This document shows, one piece after another, positions 10,451-21,089 of a stretch of 64,000 nucleotides of DNA. Made by a program: the position numbers and the translations under genes. A model generated the notes under the pieces. The model saw nothing but the letters and a program-made list of their open reading frames with translations, was not told the DNA's origin and searched no databases. The stretch's first letter is position 1. Each line of letters opens with the position of its first letter. This stretch comes from Aspidapion aeneum (Eukaryota > Arthropoda > Insecta > Coleoptera > Brentidae). Location of the stretch: positions 142,297,369 to 142,361,368 of the forward strand of contig OY755039.1 in NCBI GenBank assembly GCA_963576565.1. The letters run 5' to 3'.

Positions 10451-12059
10451 CCTCTCTTCCCAGCAAACATGGATTACAAAAAAAGTACTTTTTAAGTACT
10501 GGCTTTCACTGCAACCCATACCGGCAAAGTACTAAGTAGGATGTACTTGATTTGTATTGATTTAAAACAACGGCCTGAATCAGGCCAGCAAGTATATATT
10601 TTAATACAAAAAACACTGTACTTTTAAAGCAATGCATTTTTTTTAATTGTACACAAAAGCATGTACGTTTAAAGCAATGTATTTTCTTCGTATTTTAAGT
10701 ACAAAAAAAAGTGAACTTTTTAAACTTAAAAAAATACCTGTACTTTTAAAGACCTGTACTTTTAAAGCAATGTATTTTATTAACTTTTTTAGTACAAAAA
10801 AACTACTTTTATTGTAAATATTGTAAGGACATTACGTGTCACTCACGTCTCATATTTACGGAAAGACATATTTGATCATTGTATAAGGATCTTTAATATT
10901 CCTTTTCATATCAGATAAGAATATTTCCCAAGATTATGGAACATTTCAAACCAATTTAAAAATAAATTAAATCATTCACATTCTTAAGCTTGACATTCCT
11001 CAGTGTAACAGTAAAATGTTGACTGGTGTTTGCCATCTAGCGGCCACGCCAGCAAACACGTTTTTTTGTAAATACTTTATTTTCACAGTAAAATATTAAA
11101 TTTTTTTGTACTAAAATAAAGTGCTTTAAAAACAACTATGTAAAAATACCTTTAAAATGTTTTTTCATTGTCATATTAATTTTGCAGCAAAAATTTTAAA
11201 CTTTTAGTAATAAATTTAATGTACTTTAAGAGTACCTTCTTCAAAATGTTATTAAAATGTTTTTTTTTGTAACTATTTATATTTTTTTCAATGGAGATGA
11301 ATACTTCGATTTTTCAAAATACATACCCTTAGTCCACCGATGATGTCATTAATTTTATGATATTTGTCAACAAATCCATGGACTATATTGTTATAATTTT
11401 TATTAAGTAGATAGTTATTAGTAAATAAGTACCTACTAAATATGTAATGCGAAATTAAATTTTTTTTTTAAATTAATAATTAAAAAAAACTAAGATATTT
11501 TATGTTTTAGTTTTTGATAAATAGTTTTGGCTATCCTGATTTGGGATCAAATGTCCTGACAACTTAAAACAAATGTCCTGACAGACCTAAATTAAAGTTG
11601 GCAAACCTACATTCTACCAAATTCAAAAATTTCTAATCTGGATTAAGGTCGAAGCAAATCTCATGTGAACGTCGTAAAATAATTTACAATTCAGTTCAAG
11701 ACCGGTAGCAAGATAGGCAGGCAGTGGATAAAGTAAACACAAACAGAAAACGGTAGTTTGTCAACGCATAATGCCCAATTTACTTCAAAGCAGAAAAGGC
11801 CGCCGCTGTTTTCTTTAACCTCAGATCAGAGATATAAGAGGGGAATAGATAGCTTTTATTGTCTGGCCAGAATAAAATGAGGAGCAAAAGAGATGGCTCA
11901 ACTCAATCTGTCTCGCTCTGTTTACCGCACTTTTGTCTTATTGGGTGGTATTCATTTTTCGCAAATTTACTACTACTACTCGTCCAGTGCGTTTAACGAA
12001 ATCGACTTCAGCCCGTTCATAATTCACACGCCTTTATTGGGTTTCTATTGTTACCGCTG
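10451..12059. repeat. AT-rich stretch with dispersed TACTTTTAAAGCAATGTATT motifs; otherwise no gene
   Basis: Between about 10480 and 10800 the phrase ACTTTTAAAGCAATGTATTT recurs at least three times with variants. Related TACTTTAA phrases occur to 11260. CCAGCAAACA occurs near 10467 and 11050 in the same orientation. From 11300 to 12059 nothing was recognised. Confidence 0.45.
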
Positions 12060-12765
12060 ACTCAATTAGACTCCGGCAAACAAATGGTGATGTACCAATC
12101 GGCAGTAAGAGTCTTTTAATCTTCGAGAAGAATTGTTGCTATATGACCTACTTTTGAGACAAATGTCTCGACTATATTTTTGGATACATCGCGAGAAAGA
12201 ATTTTTGTTGGCTTCTCTTCATCTTGGAACACCCAAACAGACAACTGACGTTTATTTTCGGGTTTATATAAGTAAATCCAAAATTCATCACTACTGACAA
12301 TGCTGTACACGTTTTTTGAGTTTCCTTCCTCAAGGCGATTTAGAGTTTTCTGGCACCACTTGACCCTAGCTTCTTTCTGTTATTCGGTTAACAGATGCGG
12401 TATCCAGCGGGAAACTAATTTTCTTAACCTTAATTCTTCATGCTAAATTTTCTGAATTGATGTTTTTGAAATCCTCAATGAAACTTTAATCTCGTGATAT
12501 GTCAGATGTCTATCTTCAGTGATAAACATGCGCATAGCATCGATGGTTTCCTGGGTGACAGCCGTTTTTGGTGCACCTAGTCTTGGATCGTCGCTTAGGC
12601 TAATCCGTCCACGCTTGTATTCTCCATACCAACGAGAAACTGTCGACAGATGTGGTTAACATTAACGAAAACAGTAATCAACTCGGAAAAGCATTCTTGC
12701 TGAGATAATTTCCTTCGAATGTTGTAAAAAATTATAGCCCAAACATGTTCTCGGTTTAATTCCAT
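12060..12765 (-). pseudogene. Mariner transposase pseudogene (minus strand)
   Basis: The start codon at 12765 begins MELNREHVWAIIFYNIRR, the N-terminal HTH of a mariner transposase. Stops and frameshifts follow. The middle is readable at 12116-12310, with SSDEFWIYLYKPENKRQ (first catalytic Asp plus Glu, as in the GDE/SDE motif), SVWVFQDEEKPTK and VSKVGHIATILLED. The frame then goes on to TADWYITICLPE near 12060, where similarity is lost, so the C-terminal catalytic Asp pair is missing. It is the same family as the nested copy at 49045-56295, which also begins MELNRE. It is not functional. Confidence 0.85.
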
Positions 12766-12987
12766 TTTTTGACTAATTTTTTACTTTAAAAATTCACTGT
12801 ACCTATGAAACTATATGTTTAAGTAACGAAATTCGATCAATACTGTTACTTATACTAAATTTAATTATTATAAATTTATTTTTTATTACAACTTTTTATT
12901 TTTTAAATAAGTATTTGAAACTTGGTTAGTATTTTCATAAATAAAACTTGTCTTACAAAAATATTGATTCTAAATTACACAACCGCC

Positions 12988-13261
12988 CAGTGGCGGATCC
13001 AGGGGGGGTACTAGGGGCACTTGCCCCCCCCGAGAATTTTTTGAATATACAAAAAAATAAGTAAAAAGTAATGTTTTTGCTAATAAAAACTCAAAATTTT
13101 TGCCTGCGGCGCATGAAAGTGTCTATTATTGTTATCATTGAAATTACAACCACTGACTAATTCAATAAAATGCTGCTTAAAAAAATATATACCGTTTTTT
13201 ACCAACAGAGAATGTCACCTAAAGTGCCCCCCCCCGAGAAGCACCTCTGGATCCGCCCTTG
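12988..13261. mobile_element. hAT-like MITE with CAGTGGCGGATCCAG ends, copy 1
   Basis: The left end is CAGTGGCGGATCCAGGGGGG and the right end, read inward, is CAAGGGCGGATCCAGAGGTG. Inside each end lies a run of G or C. The body is nearly identical to 14486-14728 through AATTTTTGCCTGCGGCGCAT and ACCACTGACTAATTCAATAA. No clear target duplication was found. Confidence 0.7.
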
Positions 13262-14485
13262 ACGACATTTTAAAGTATATCTTTGGGTGCATTTACAGGC
13301 GATAAGCTCTTGTAATTTTTCCATTGAAATATCGGAACTTGTAGACCAAAGTGGTTCAAATTGATCCCCAACTTTCTTCCACCCCCATTCGCCTGGATTT
13401 GGCTGCTCTGCATCTCGTTGAAGGCAATTTCTCCACACGAAACACTGCAGAATTACTCTTGTAAGATGATTTAGCAAAACTTCACACGTTGGCGGAATAT
13501 GTTCGATGGAACGGTTATGTTACGTCACTTTCACGCTTACCTCACGGGATCCCAAAATACGGGCCTAGGTCAGGTCAGGTCACTTCTGGTATTTTTTAAT
13601 GTTTTTGACAAAATACTGTTAAATCACTTGTTGTCAATTTTTGGGAGAAGTCAAAGGGATTTTGGGGACTCGAGGGGATAAAAAGGGTTAGGGCGGGATG
13701 AGAAAATTTATTAGAGGGAAGGAGTTTCTAAAATTATTAACAAACATTTAATAAATCCCAAAAAAATGTTTTTTATTTTGCATGCAATACAAGAAAATTA
13801 TTAGAGTTCAGTCGAACGAGGGGGCAGGGGGTGTGTTAGTGGAGGGAGGGACAAACAATAATTAAAATTAAAAAACTGTTTTATACTTAATATTTAATAT
13901 ATTTTTTTTTGTTTTTTTTGTACACAATTTGTTGTCAATAAAGCTGTCAGTTTTTACTAATTACCACAATTTAAAGAGATGCGTTAAAACTACCCCCCCT
14001 ACAAAAAAATGAATATAAGTTTTTTTTTTAGCAAATTATTCAAGCTTTAAAATGAGCTTAAAAACTAAAAATCGGTTAAAAAGTAACAAAATTACTGATA
14101 ATAATCTAATTTCCTGCTAAAAATTTTGTCCGCCCTTTTGATGACGTCATCAAAGGATGATCCGGACATGCCAGAGATTGTCTCCCGGCAATTTTTGAAG
14201 CCCTATTATGTGTAGAAGCTGTGTGCCAAATTTGGTGCTGGTGTCCAGCACTGAAATATTTTGGTGCTTTTTAAGGTCAACGCCATCGACTATGGTCCTC
14301 GAATCACTCCATGTAGAAATTTGCTACCACTGGCGAAACAACGAACCTATTGGAAGTCCATCATTTTGCGCGTAAAACTTATCTTTCACTTAAAAGTAAG
14401 AGTTACGGAGGTAGAGCTCCAACAAATCCATCAACTCCTCCACCGATAGCTTTGTTCTCTCGTGAAGTGTATCATCAGTTTGTAG
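13262..14485. other. No gene recognised
   Basis: AT-rich spacer. Small frames at 13199-13477, 13499-13681 and 14261-14449 have no domain signature. A short direct repeat (CAGGTCAGGTCA) sits near 13570. Confidence 0.4.
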
Positions 14486-14728
14486 CAGTGGCGAATCCAG
14501 GGGGGGGGGGGCACTAGGGGCACTTGCCCCCCCCCAAGAATTTTTTGAATATAAAAAAAATGAGTAAAAAGTAATGTTTTTGCTAATAAAAATTCAAAAT
14601 TTTTGCCTGCGGCGCATGAAAGTGTCTATTGTTATTGTCATCGAAATTAGAACCACTGACTAATTCAATAAAATGCTGCTTAAAAAAATATATACCGTTT
14701 TTTACCAGCAGAGAATGTCACCTAAAGT
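14486..14728. mobile_element. hAT-like MITE, copy 2 (right end missing)
   Basis: The copy starts CAGTGGCGAATCCAGG followed by a G run and matches 12988-13230 almost base for base. It stops at TGTCACCTAAAGT (14728), short of the right terminus. Confidence 0.7.
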
Positions 14729-14957
14729 CACCATTTTATTCCGTATGCAAAATTGGGCAAAGTGAACTTTTTACAAAAGTAAAAATAAAAGCATGGTGGA
14801 GTTCTAAATCACTTAAATTGAACATTAAAACATACAGATAACATATCTAGCCAACTTAATTCCAAATATTCATTGTGGGTTTGAAAAAAGAGATCCAACT
14901 CTTCACAAAATCAATTTAAAATTTTTCCAAATGACAAACGCAATGGTGGTCATTTAA

Positions 14958-15390
14958 CCCTTCCAGGATGGCTAACTGCAGTACGTGTTGTGCCCCGTGA
15001 CCGGGAACAAAATGCGTTGCGGCATGACCGGATGACGCATATATGCGTCGCTATTTTTATATGCAAAATAAATATTTCTAACATATTTTGGCTTTTTTCA
15101 AAAAAGATCAGCAAGAACGAATAACAAACGAAAAATAATATTTCACCACTTGTTTCCCCAAAAAGCAGTCTGTACGGCCGGCTAACGCAAATATGCGTCG
15201 ATACGTCGCGCCCGCTCAAAAAACAATCACGCACTGATGCGTCATCCGGCCGTCGACCATATCTTTTTTTAAAGTCAGCTGACTCTAGTTGGCATGAGAG
15301 AAGATATAAGCCCGTAACGCACATGTGCGTCAGCCGGCCGTGCGGCAAGTTTTGTTTTAACGGAAATGTGCGTTCCCCATCCCGAAAGGG
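14958..15390. mobile_element. piggyBac-type MITE, 433 bp, with internal GACGCAT/ATGCGTC palindromes
   Basis: Terminal repeats are CCCTTCCAGGATGG (left) and CCCTTTCGGGATGG (right, read inward). The left flank is TTAA (14954-14957) and the right flank TTAG (15391-15394), one change from TTAA. CCC-starting ends at a TTAA site are the signature of piggyBac transposases. The interior holds repeated palindromes such as GACGCATATATGCGTC (about 15036) and ACGCACATGTGCGT, each next to CCGG. The 132-residue open frame here repeats THMCV/THICV only because it translates these palindromes. Confidence 0.8.
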
Positions 15391-15618
15391 TTAGTAGGAG
15401 AAATAAGCCTATAAAATTAAGTATCCCGTTTTGCCCCCCTTTCCCCTATATACCATACGCAGAGCTCTCTCTTAAATGTAAAAATCAAATAAACTCCATA
15501 TCATTATTTTTGAGATAACTTTTTGATAGTTATCAGCTGTTTACCATAACAAATAGCATAGGCCAACGAAAAAAGTTGTAAAAACTTGTCTCAAAAACAA
15601 TGATATTAACTGTACGTT
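15391..15618. other. Spacer with a small inverted repeat
   Basis: ATATCATTATTTTTGAGATA near 15498 is mirrored by the complement of TGTCTCAAAAACAATGATAT near 15587, a possible MITE of about 110 bp without a clear target duplication. Confidence 0.4.
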
Positions 15619-15627
15619 CTAGCATAA

Positions 15628-16923
15628 GGGTAGGGGACAATTCGCCGCGGCCGATTCGCCGCAGGGACAATTCGCCGCGAGATTTTTTATTTTATGATGT
15701 TACCATTGGCAATTGTTTAAACAGTTTTATTTAGCTTGACTTCATATAATATATTTGTTTATTTGTTTGATCATAACTTTTTTGAAACTTTTCCAACTAG
15801 GTATTTGGTGTTAGTATACAATTCAACAATTTTTTCTATTAGAAAAATAAATAAAATGGCGGATCATAAATGGGAAAATCCGCTATTTTCGATTCGCCAT
15901 TTTCATTTTTTTAAATTTAAGTCAAAAATTGTATTAAGTTACCCCAAGCGCCGTGATGAAAATGGCAGATTTTCCCATTTATGAATAATAATAATAATCA
16001 GCGACCTGAAAGATCTCAAATTTCCGAGTTTGATGCAAATCGGTTCATAAATGGGAAAATCCGCTATTTTTGATTCGCCACTTTCATTTTATTAAATTTA
16101 AGTCAAAAATTGTATTAAGTTACCCTAAGCGCCGCGATGTTTCAAGTTTGAGGCAAATCGGTTCATAAATAGGAAAATCCGCCATTTTGGAACCGCCATT
16201 TTGATTTTTTTTAAATTAAGTTAAAAATAATAATCAGCGACCTGAAAGATCTCAAAGTTCCGAGTTTGATGCAAATCGGTTCATAAATGGGAAAATCCGC
16301 CATTTTTGATCCGCCATTTTAATTTTTTTAAATTTAAGTCAAAATTGTATTAAGTTACCCTAAGCGCCGCGATGTTTCAAGTTTGAGGCAAATCGGTTCA
16401 TAAATAGGAAAATCCGCCATTTTGGAACCGCCATTTTGATTTTTTTTAAATTAAGTTAAAAATAATAATCAGCGACCTGAAAGATCTCAAAGTTCCGAGT
16501 TTGATGCAAATCGGTTCATAAATGGGAAAATCCGCCATTTTTCATCCGCCATTTTAATTTTTTTAAATTTAAGTCAAAATTGTATTAAGTTACCCTAAGC
16601 GCCGCGATGTTTCAAGTTTGAGGCAAATCGGTTCATAAATAGGAAAATCCGCCATTTTATTTATTTTTCTAATAAAAAAAATGTTGAATTGTATTATACT
16701 AACCACCAAATAACTAGTTGGAAAAGTTTTAAAAAGTTATGATCAAACAAATAAATAAATATATGAAGTCAAGCTAAATAAAACTGTTCAAACAATTGCC
16801 AATGGTAATATCATAAAATAAAAAATCTCGCGGCGAATTGTCCCCGCGGCGAATTGGCCGGCGGCGAATCGGCTGCGGCGAATGGGCTGCGGCGAATCGG
16901 CCGCGGCGAACTGTCCCATCCCC
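15628..16923. mobile_element. Mutator-like non-autonomous transposon, 1296 bp, 9-bp target duplication
   Basis: CTAGCATAA is duplicated exactly at 15619-15627 and 16924-16932. Long terminal inverted repeats (about 230 bp) begin GGGTAGGGGACAATTCGCCG (left) and GGGGATGGGACAGTTCGCCG (right, read inward). They carry repeated TTCGCCGC/GCGGCGAA motifs, then shared AT-rich DNA containing TTATTTAGCTTGACTTCATA and its complement. Between the arms lies a tandem array with a period of about 239 bp. Long inverted repeats with a 9-bp duplication are the hallmark of Mutator-like (MULE) elements. No transposase is encoded. Confidence 0.85.
15866..16655. repeat. Tandem array inside the MULE, period about 239 bp
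   Basis: The block AAATCGGTTCATAAATGGGA recurs near 16038, 16277 and 16516. It alternates with GTTCATAAATAGGAAAATCC half a period later, so each 239-bp unit is itself a diverged double of about 120 bp. CCGCCATTTT and TAAGCGCCGCGATGTTTCAA are conserved landmarks. Confidence 0.85.
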
Positions 16924-16932
16924 CTAGCATAA

Positions 16933-17365
16933 ATATATGTTCAAAGAATCGAAAAGTGAAGCCCTCATAGCTGGCTTTGAAAACAATGGCAAATTTAAAT
17001 TCGCGGATGCGAATTTTCAAGTGCGCATGCTTGTGTTTTATCATGTAGACACACAGCTGCTATGTGAGTGGAGGCCATCTTGAAATTTTGTGGTATTTTG
17101 TGTTTGTCGTGTAAAATTATGTTTTTTTCTGTGAAAAATTGGAAATATTTCACGTAAAACGTGCGGTTTGTGGAAAAATGTCCGGAAGAAGTAAGGGAGT
17201 GCCATTCCATAGGTAACTACGTGCATTTTTTTAAATGATTTCTTAATAAAGTTAAGAGTGGTTTATAGATGCCATTAAACAGTCTTCATGGTGTTCTTAA
17301 TAAATCTGCACAATTCGTTTTAAAAAAACTACAAAATTAATCCACAATTTGATAAATTTTCACCC
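16933..17365. other. Unassigned stretch; possible THAP-like 5' exon near 17150-17213
   Basis: The plus strand at 17152-17213 reads VCGKMSGRSKGVPFHR and is followed directly by GTAACT, a possible splice donor. GVPFHR is the kind of phrase seen near the start of THAP zinc fingers, but one expected Cys is absent and no second exon is visible. Otherwise nothing was recognised. Confidence 0.25.
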
Positions 17366-17373
17366 AATCAACT

Positions 17374-17758
17374 TAAGGACACTCATCGTTAAGCCAAGCT
17401 TTATAGGAAGCGAAGCTAACGTCAGGCTTTCTATTTTTTGGTTATTATTTTTGACATGTTTTCCTCGGTTTCGCATTGGCGGTTCTGTTTTATTTTGAAG
17501 ATGTTGTTTTACACAGTATGAAGGTACCTAAACTATATATATTTATGTAATTAGAATTAAGAAGTTATGCTGCAAACTATCTAGAAACTGTATCATTATT
17601 AAATAGATCTTTAGACTGTTCTAAAAACACATTTTTAAAATAACAACGAGCCGCCAATGCGAAACCGAGGAAATCATGTCAAAAATTATAACCAAAAAAT
17701 AGAAAATCAGAGTAAGGCTTCGCTACCTGTAAAGCTTGCTTGACGATGAGTGACCTTA
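17374..17758. mobile_element. hAT-like foldback MITE, 385 bp, 8-bp target duplication AATCAACT
   Basis: AATCAACT flanks both sides exactly (17366-17373 and 17759-17766). The ends read TAAGGACACTCATCG and, inward from the right, TAAGGTCACTCATCG. Inverted arms of about 125 bp continue through CTCGGTTTCGCATTGGCGG and its complement near 17653. It is non-coding. An 8-bp duplication suggests mobilisation by a hAT-type (or P-type) transposase. Confidence 0.8.
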
Positions 17759-17894
17759 AATCAACTAGTTTTTAGAAAAAATAATACACATAACCCTAAG
17801 TATTTGATAATTGTCAAATAATGTAGTGACGTAACGAAGTATGTTCTAAAACCACGGTGGATAGAATAGACCGGTGTTCGGATCTTATATATAT

Positions 17895-18441
17895 GTCGAA
17901 TTTTTTACGTCACTGGTGGTCCAGCTGATTTTTGTAAACAAAAGTTAGATATAATATGAACAACGGAACTACTAATATTTTTTGAATTTTTTGAAAACTA
18001 AGGCAATTTTCCCACTGTTTTTTGGTACATCCTTATAAAATATAATTTTCTAGACTTATTGTCGTTATTTTTTTTTAGCGCGCTTTATTTTTTATTACAC
18101 AAAACTTAAACTACAAGTAAAACTGAATGTGATCGTTTAATATCAAAGGTGAACCGAGGACTTGGGAAGTAAACAAAGATGTAGGTCAGCGGATTATTTT
18201 TGAAGCTGAAACGAACACATTATTTTCTTAGAATTTTAATTTTTGTGTAAAGAGAAATGAAGCGGGCTAAAAAAAATAACGACTGGTATGTCTGAAAAAT
18301 TTTATTTTATAAGAATATACTAAAAAATAGTAGGAAAATTGCCTTAGTTTTCAAAAAATTTAAAAAATATTAGTTGTTCATATCATATCTAACTTTTGTT
18401 TATAAAAATCCGCTGGACCACCAGTGACGTGAAAATTCGAC
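17895..18441. mobile_element. Foldback MITE, 547 bp, nested in the left arm of the P-like element
   Basis: The ends are GTCGAATTTTTTACGTCACT (left) and GTCGAATTTTCACGTCACTG (right, read inward). The arms pair for about 190 bp, including CTAAGGCAATTTTCC and its complement, around a 160-bp centre. Alternating TA sequence flanks both sides (TATATAT / ATATAT), so a TA-type target is likely. It splits the P-like inverted repeat between GGATCTTATATAT and ATAGCGATTTCGG. Confidence 0.8.
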
Positions 18442-18457
18442 ATATATTTAATAGCGA

Positions 18458-18977
18458 TTTCGGCTTTTGCTCTAAAACTGCCCTGGATTGCTCGAAAATT
18501 GCTCTGAAACGGATGCACGCGTTCGACTTAAAAAAGAGCGGTGCTCTAAAAAAGATTTGCGTGCTTGACTATTGCCCGCAAATCTCCGAGCGGGTGCTCT
18601 GAATTGCTCCATCTCTTTTGACGGAGCAACGTTTCAGATCAAAACAAAAACCTAACCCCATTTTTTATATATGATTAATTTGTTTCTAACTTTGGTGTAT
18701 TTGTGTTTTTATAAGCGTTTTCGGTGTTTTGCATATAGAAAATTTACATTTATATACACCAATACACCAAAAAAAAAATTAAATAAAAAAATTATAAACC
18801 ACCAATATTTTTTATTTGTTAAGGTTATAAAACCCACAAAATTTCGATCAAGGGTTTGAAAAAACATGTTCGCCCTTGCTCCAAAGGCGAGTAATCCCGC
18901 TCGATCTCAGATCAATCCCGGGGTGCTCTGAGAGAGATTCGTGACGTTACCGCTCTACCCGCGAGTGATTTCAGAGC
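18458..18977. mobile_element. Small transposon with subterminal GCTCT repeats, nested in the P-like element
   Basis: The P-like arm is interrupted between GATTTCGGCTT and GAAGCCACAGCC. The insert starts TGCTCTAAAACTG and ends with the near-complement AGTGATTTCAGAGCA. GCTCT or GCTC recurs several times within about 150 bases of each end, like the clustered transposase-binding motifs of hAT elements. The target duplication could not be resolved. Confidence 0.5.
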
Positions 18978-19320
18978 AGTGAAGCCACAGCCTTCGTAAA
19001 CTAACGAGCCACGAACCAGAAGAAACGGCAACACAGCGTGGAGGCCGGTCATTTTCGTCCACGTGCGTCGCCCACCACGCTAGTTACTGGCCGTTTCCGC
19101 GCAGATAATGTTTTTTTTTAACTTTTAGTATATTTCAAATCGCGTTAACAAATAAAACAACTGTTCTGGTTTTAGTGAGATGTGTGGTGAACCTAAAATT
19201 ATATTACCTACTTAATAAAAGCTGTGTAAAAAAGACCTTTTGTACACCAGTAATAAGTGAGGTTAGATGTTTGTTTTTGTTTGGAATTTTTGGCCTGTTT
19301 TTTCTTTTTAAATTTTAAAC

Positions 19321-19746
19321 ATGCCGCGAAAGTGTTGGGTACCCGGTTACAAAAATAAACGATGCATTATGATTAATGAAGAGGGTCACGAAACAACCTT
19401 TAGCTTCCCAAAAGAAAATGACCTAAAAAATGCTTGGCTTCAGGCCATACACAGAGAAGATTATGTTGTGACTGCATCTTCAGTGGTTTGTTGGAAACAT
19501 TTTGACATAAGTGACGTTGTTAGAACCGAGATAATTAGGGATAAAGAGGGAGTACAAAAGGAGGTGCCACTAACATTCCCTAAGTTAAACAATGGGGCAA
19601 TACCTCGGCTATTTGAATCTCAACCCGAGTATATGTCAAACCCCAAACCTCCAGTAAGAGAAAATCCTGACGACAGGCGAAAAAAAATTGAAGAAAGGGA
19701 GGGTATGGAAATATATATAAATATATATTGTGTTTATAGACTTTGA
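19321..19746 (+). CDS. THAP-domain ORF, truncated by a retroposon; one zinc ligand replaced
   Basis: The 141-residue frame begins MPRKCWVPGYKNKR and forms a THAP zinc finger over about residues 1-100. THAP domains bind DNA; in P-element transposases they recognise the element's own subterminal sites. Visible signature residues are Cys5, Pro30 (FSFP), Trp39, Cys57 and His60 (VVCWKHF) and the late AVPTIF-like motif AIPRLF (93-98). The second Cys of the C2CH set is Tyr10, so zinc binding is probably impaired. After DDRRKKIEERE the frame runs into an RTE fragment at about 19713, so the last 15-20 residues are foreign. A GTAAGT donor lies beyond that insertion (20553), suggesting this was a first coding exon. 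No catalytic domain follows. Confidence 0.75.
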   Translation: MPRKCWVPGYKNKRCIMINEEGHETTFSFPKENDLKNAWLQAIHREDYVVTASSVVCWKHFDISDVVRTEIIRDKEGVQKEVPLTFPKLNNGAIPRLFESQPEYMSNPKPPVRENPDDRRKKIEEREGMEIYINIYCVYRL

Positions 19747-20545
19747 AAAAGCTTTCGATTGCATTGAGCACTGGGCATTAAAAGATCTTTAATGAATAGC
19801 CGAATAGATCACAGATATACAGACTTAATAGCCAATATATATAGTGAAGCAACAACGTCAATCAAAATCCACAGACGAACCAAGCCAATCCACATAAGAA
19901 GAGGTGTCAGAGTGACACAATATTCCCTAAATTATTTAACCAGGCCCTAGAAGATGTTTTTAAAAGCTTAAATTGGGAAGAAATAGGCATCAAAGTAAAC
20001 GGACAATTCTGAACCACCAAGATATGCTGATAATATCAATCAATCTAAAAGAAAATAGAACAAGTAGAGGAATATATAGGACCTGGGACAAATTATTAAA
20101 CTGAAAAAAGAAAAGCAAACAGCTGAAATCAAGAGACGAGTAAGATTGGCCTGGGCAGCATTCAGTAAATTAAGCAACATATTAAGAAATAAAAAATATC
20201 CTCAGTACCTCAAAACGGAAGTGTATAACCAATGTATCCTTCCTGTACTTACCTATGAATCCCAGACCTGGACACTTACAAAATCAAACATGGATAAGGT
20301 AACAAAAGCCCAAAGATCAATGGAAAGACAAATGTTACATGTAAAGCTAACAGGTAGAAAAAGGAATGAATTGATAAGAAATAAAACAAAAGTAAGGGAT
20401 GTCAGAGCAGAAGTAGCAAAATTAAAATGGAAATTTGCCGGTCATATTATCAGGCAGAAAGACGATTGATGGAAAAATGGATTGTAAACTGGAGAACTTG
20501 GCCAAAGATGGATTGACGATGGCTAAATAGAATAGATAGATAGAA
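19713..20545 (+). pseudogene. RTE-like reverse transcriptase fragment inserted in the THAP exon
   Basis: The fragment is 5'-truncated and starts just before IVFIDFEKAFDCIEHWALKD (RT motif A region). RRGVRVTQYS (motif B) and YADN in place of the catalytic YADD follow, with stops and frameshifts between. The 3' part is readable at 20146-20469 (LPVLTYESQTWTLTKSNMDK and AKLKWKFAGHI), the usual RTE C-terminal region. It ends in a short GATAGATAG tail, as RTE elements often end in simple repeats. It is inactive. Confidence 0.8.
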
Positions 20546-20596
20546 AAAAAGGTAAGTTCATTTAAAGTTTAAATTAACATGTTACCACTTAAACTA

Positions 20597-20753
20597 GATT
20601 CATAGTTCTGTAAAGTAAGCAGTCAGACATAAGAAACTATCCCACAAACATCCTGTTGTTCAAACTTGACAGTAATAACTTAGCAGTAAGAAAGGAACCA
20701 TTTTTATTTCTTACTGCTCACTTCATACTGCTTACTTCACCGTACTATGAATC
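20597..20753. mobile_element. Small MITE, 157 bp
   Basis: GATTCATAGT at the left is mirrored by ACTATGAATC at the right, and AAGTAAGCAGT by ACTGCTTACTT. The arms are about 28 bp with mismatches. It is nested in the P-like element, without a clear target duplication. Confidence 0.55.
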
Positions 20754-21089
20754 GAACTTTAGGGTTGTTCTCACAAATTGTTTAAAAGTAATTTCTCTTC
20801 TATCTGTTTATTCTACTGATATTTATTTCCAAATGTTTTGTTTGTTTTAAAAATTAAATGTAACACGCCTAAACACAGTTTATTAGTTTTTACAAAAAAA
20901 AACAAAATCGCCAAACTACAATCAAAACAAATAGCAGATGTTTATATCTCCCATGTATATATCGGTCCACCAGCCGGCCAATTTGCGATGTTGCCTTTTC
21001 TGGTGCGTGGCTCGTTAGTTTACGAAGGCTGCGGTGAAGCCGAAATCGCTATAAAAGATCCTTACACCGGTCTATTCTATCCACCGTGG

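Larger units (their letters stand above)
17852..21089 (+). mobile_element. P-like DNA transposon carrying a THAP domain, with nested insertions
   Basis: The termini match for 26 bases. Both begin CCACGGTGGATAGAATAGAC reading inward (17852 and from 21089). Similarity continues discontinuously for about 130 bp (ATAGCGATTTCGGCTT, then GCCTTCGTAAACTAACGAGC) once two insertions in the left arm are removed. A THAP-domain ORF lies inside at 19321. No catalytic transposase core is left. The flanks are not an 8-bp duplication but an imperfect 20-bp direct repeat, TAACGAAGTATGTTCTAAAA and TAACGGAGTATGTTCAAAAA. Assignment to the P superfamily rests on THAP plus terminal repeats and is inference. Confidence 0.6.

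Noticed and set aside
14950..15348. 132-codon minus-strand open frame with repeated THMCV/THICV
   Set aside because: It lies wholly inside the piggyBac-type MITE and the repeated peptides are just translations of its palindromes.
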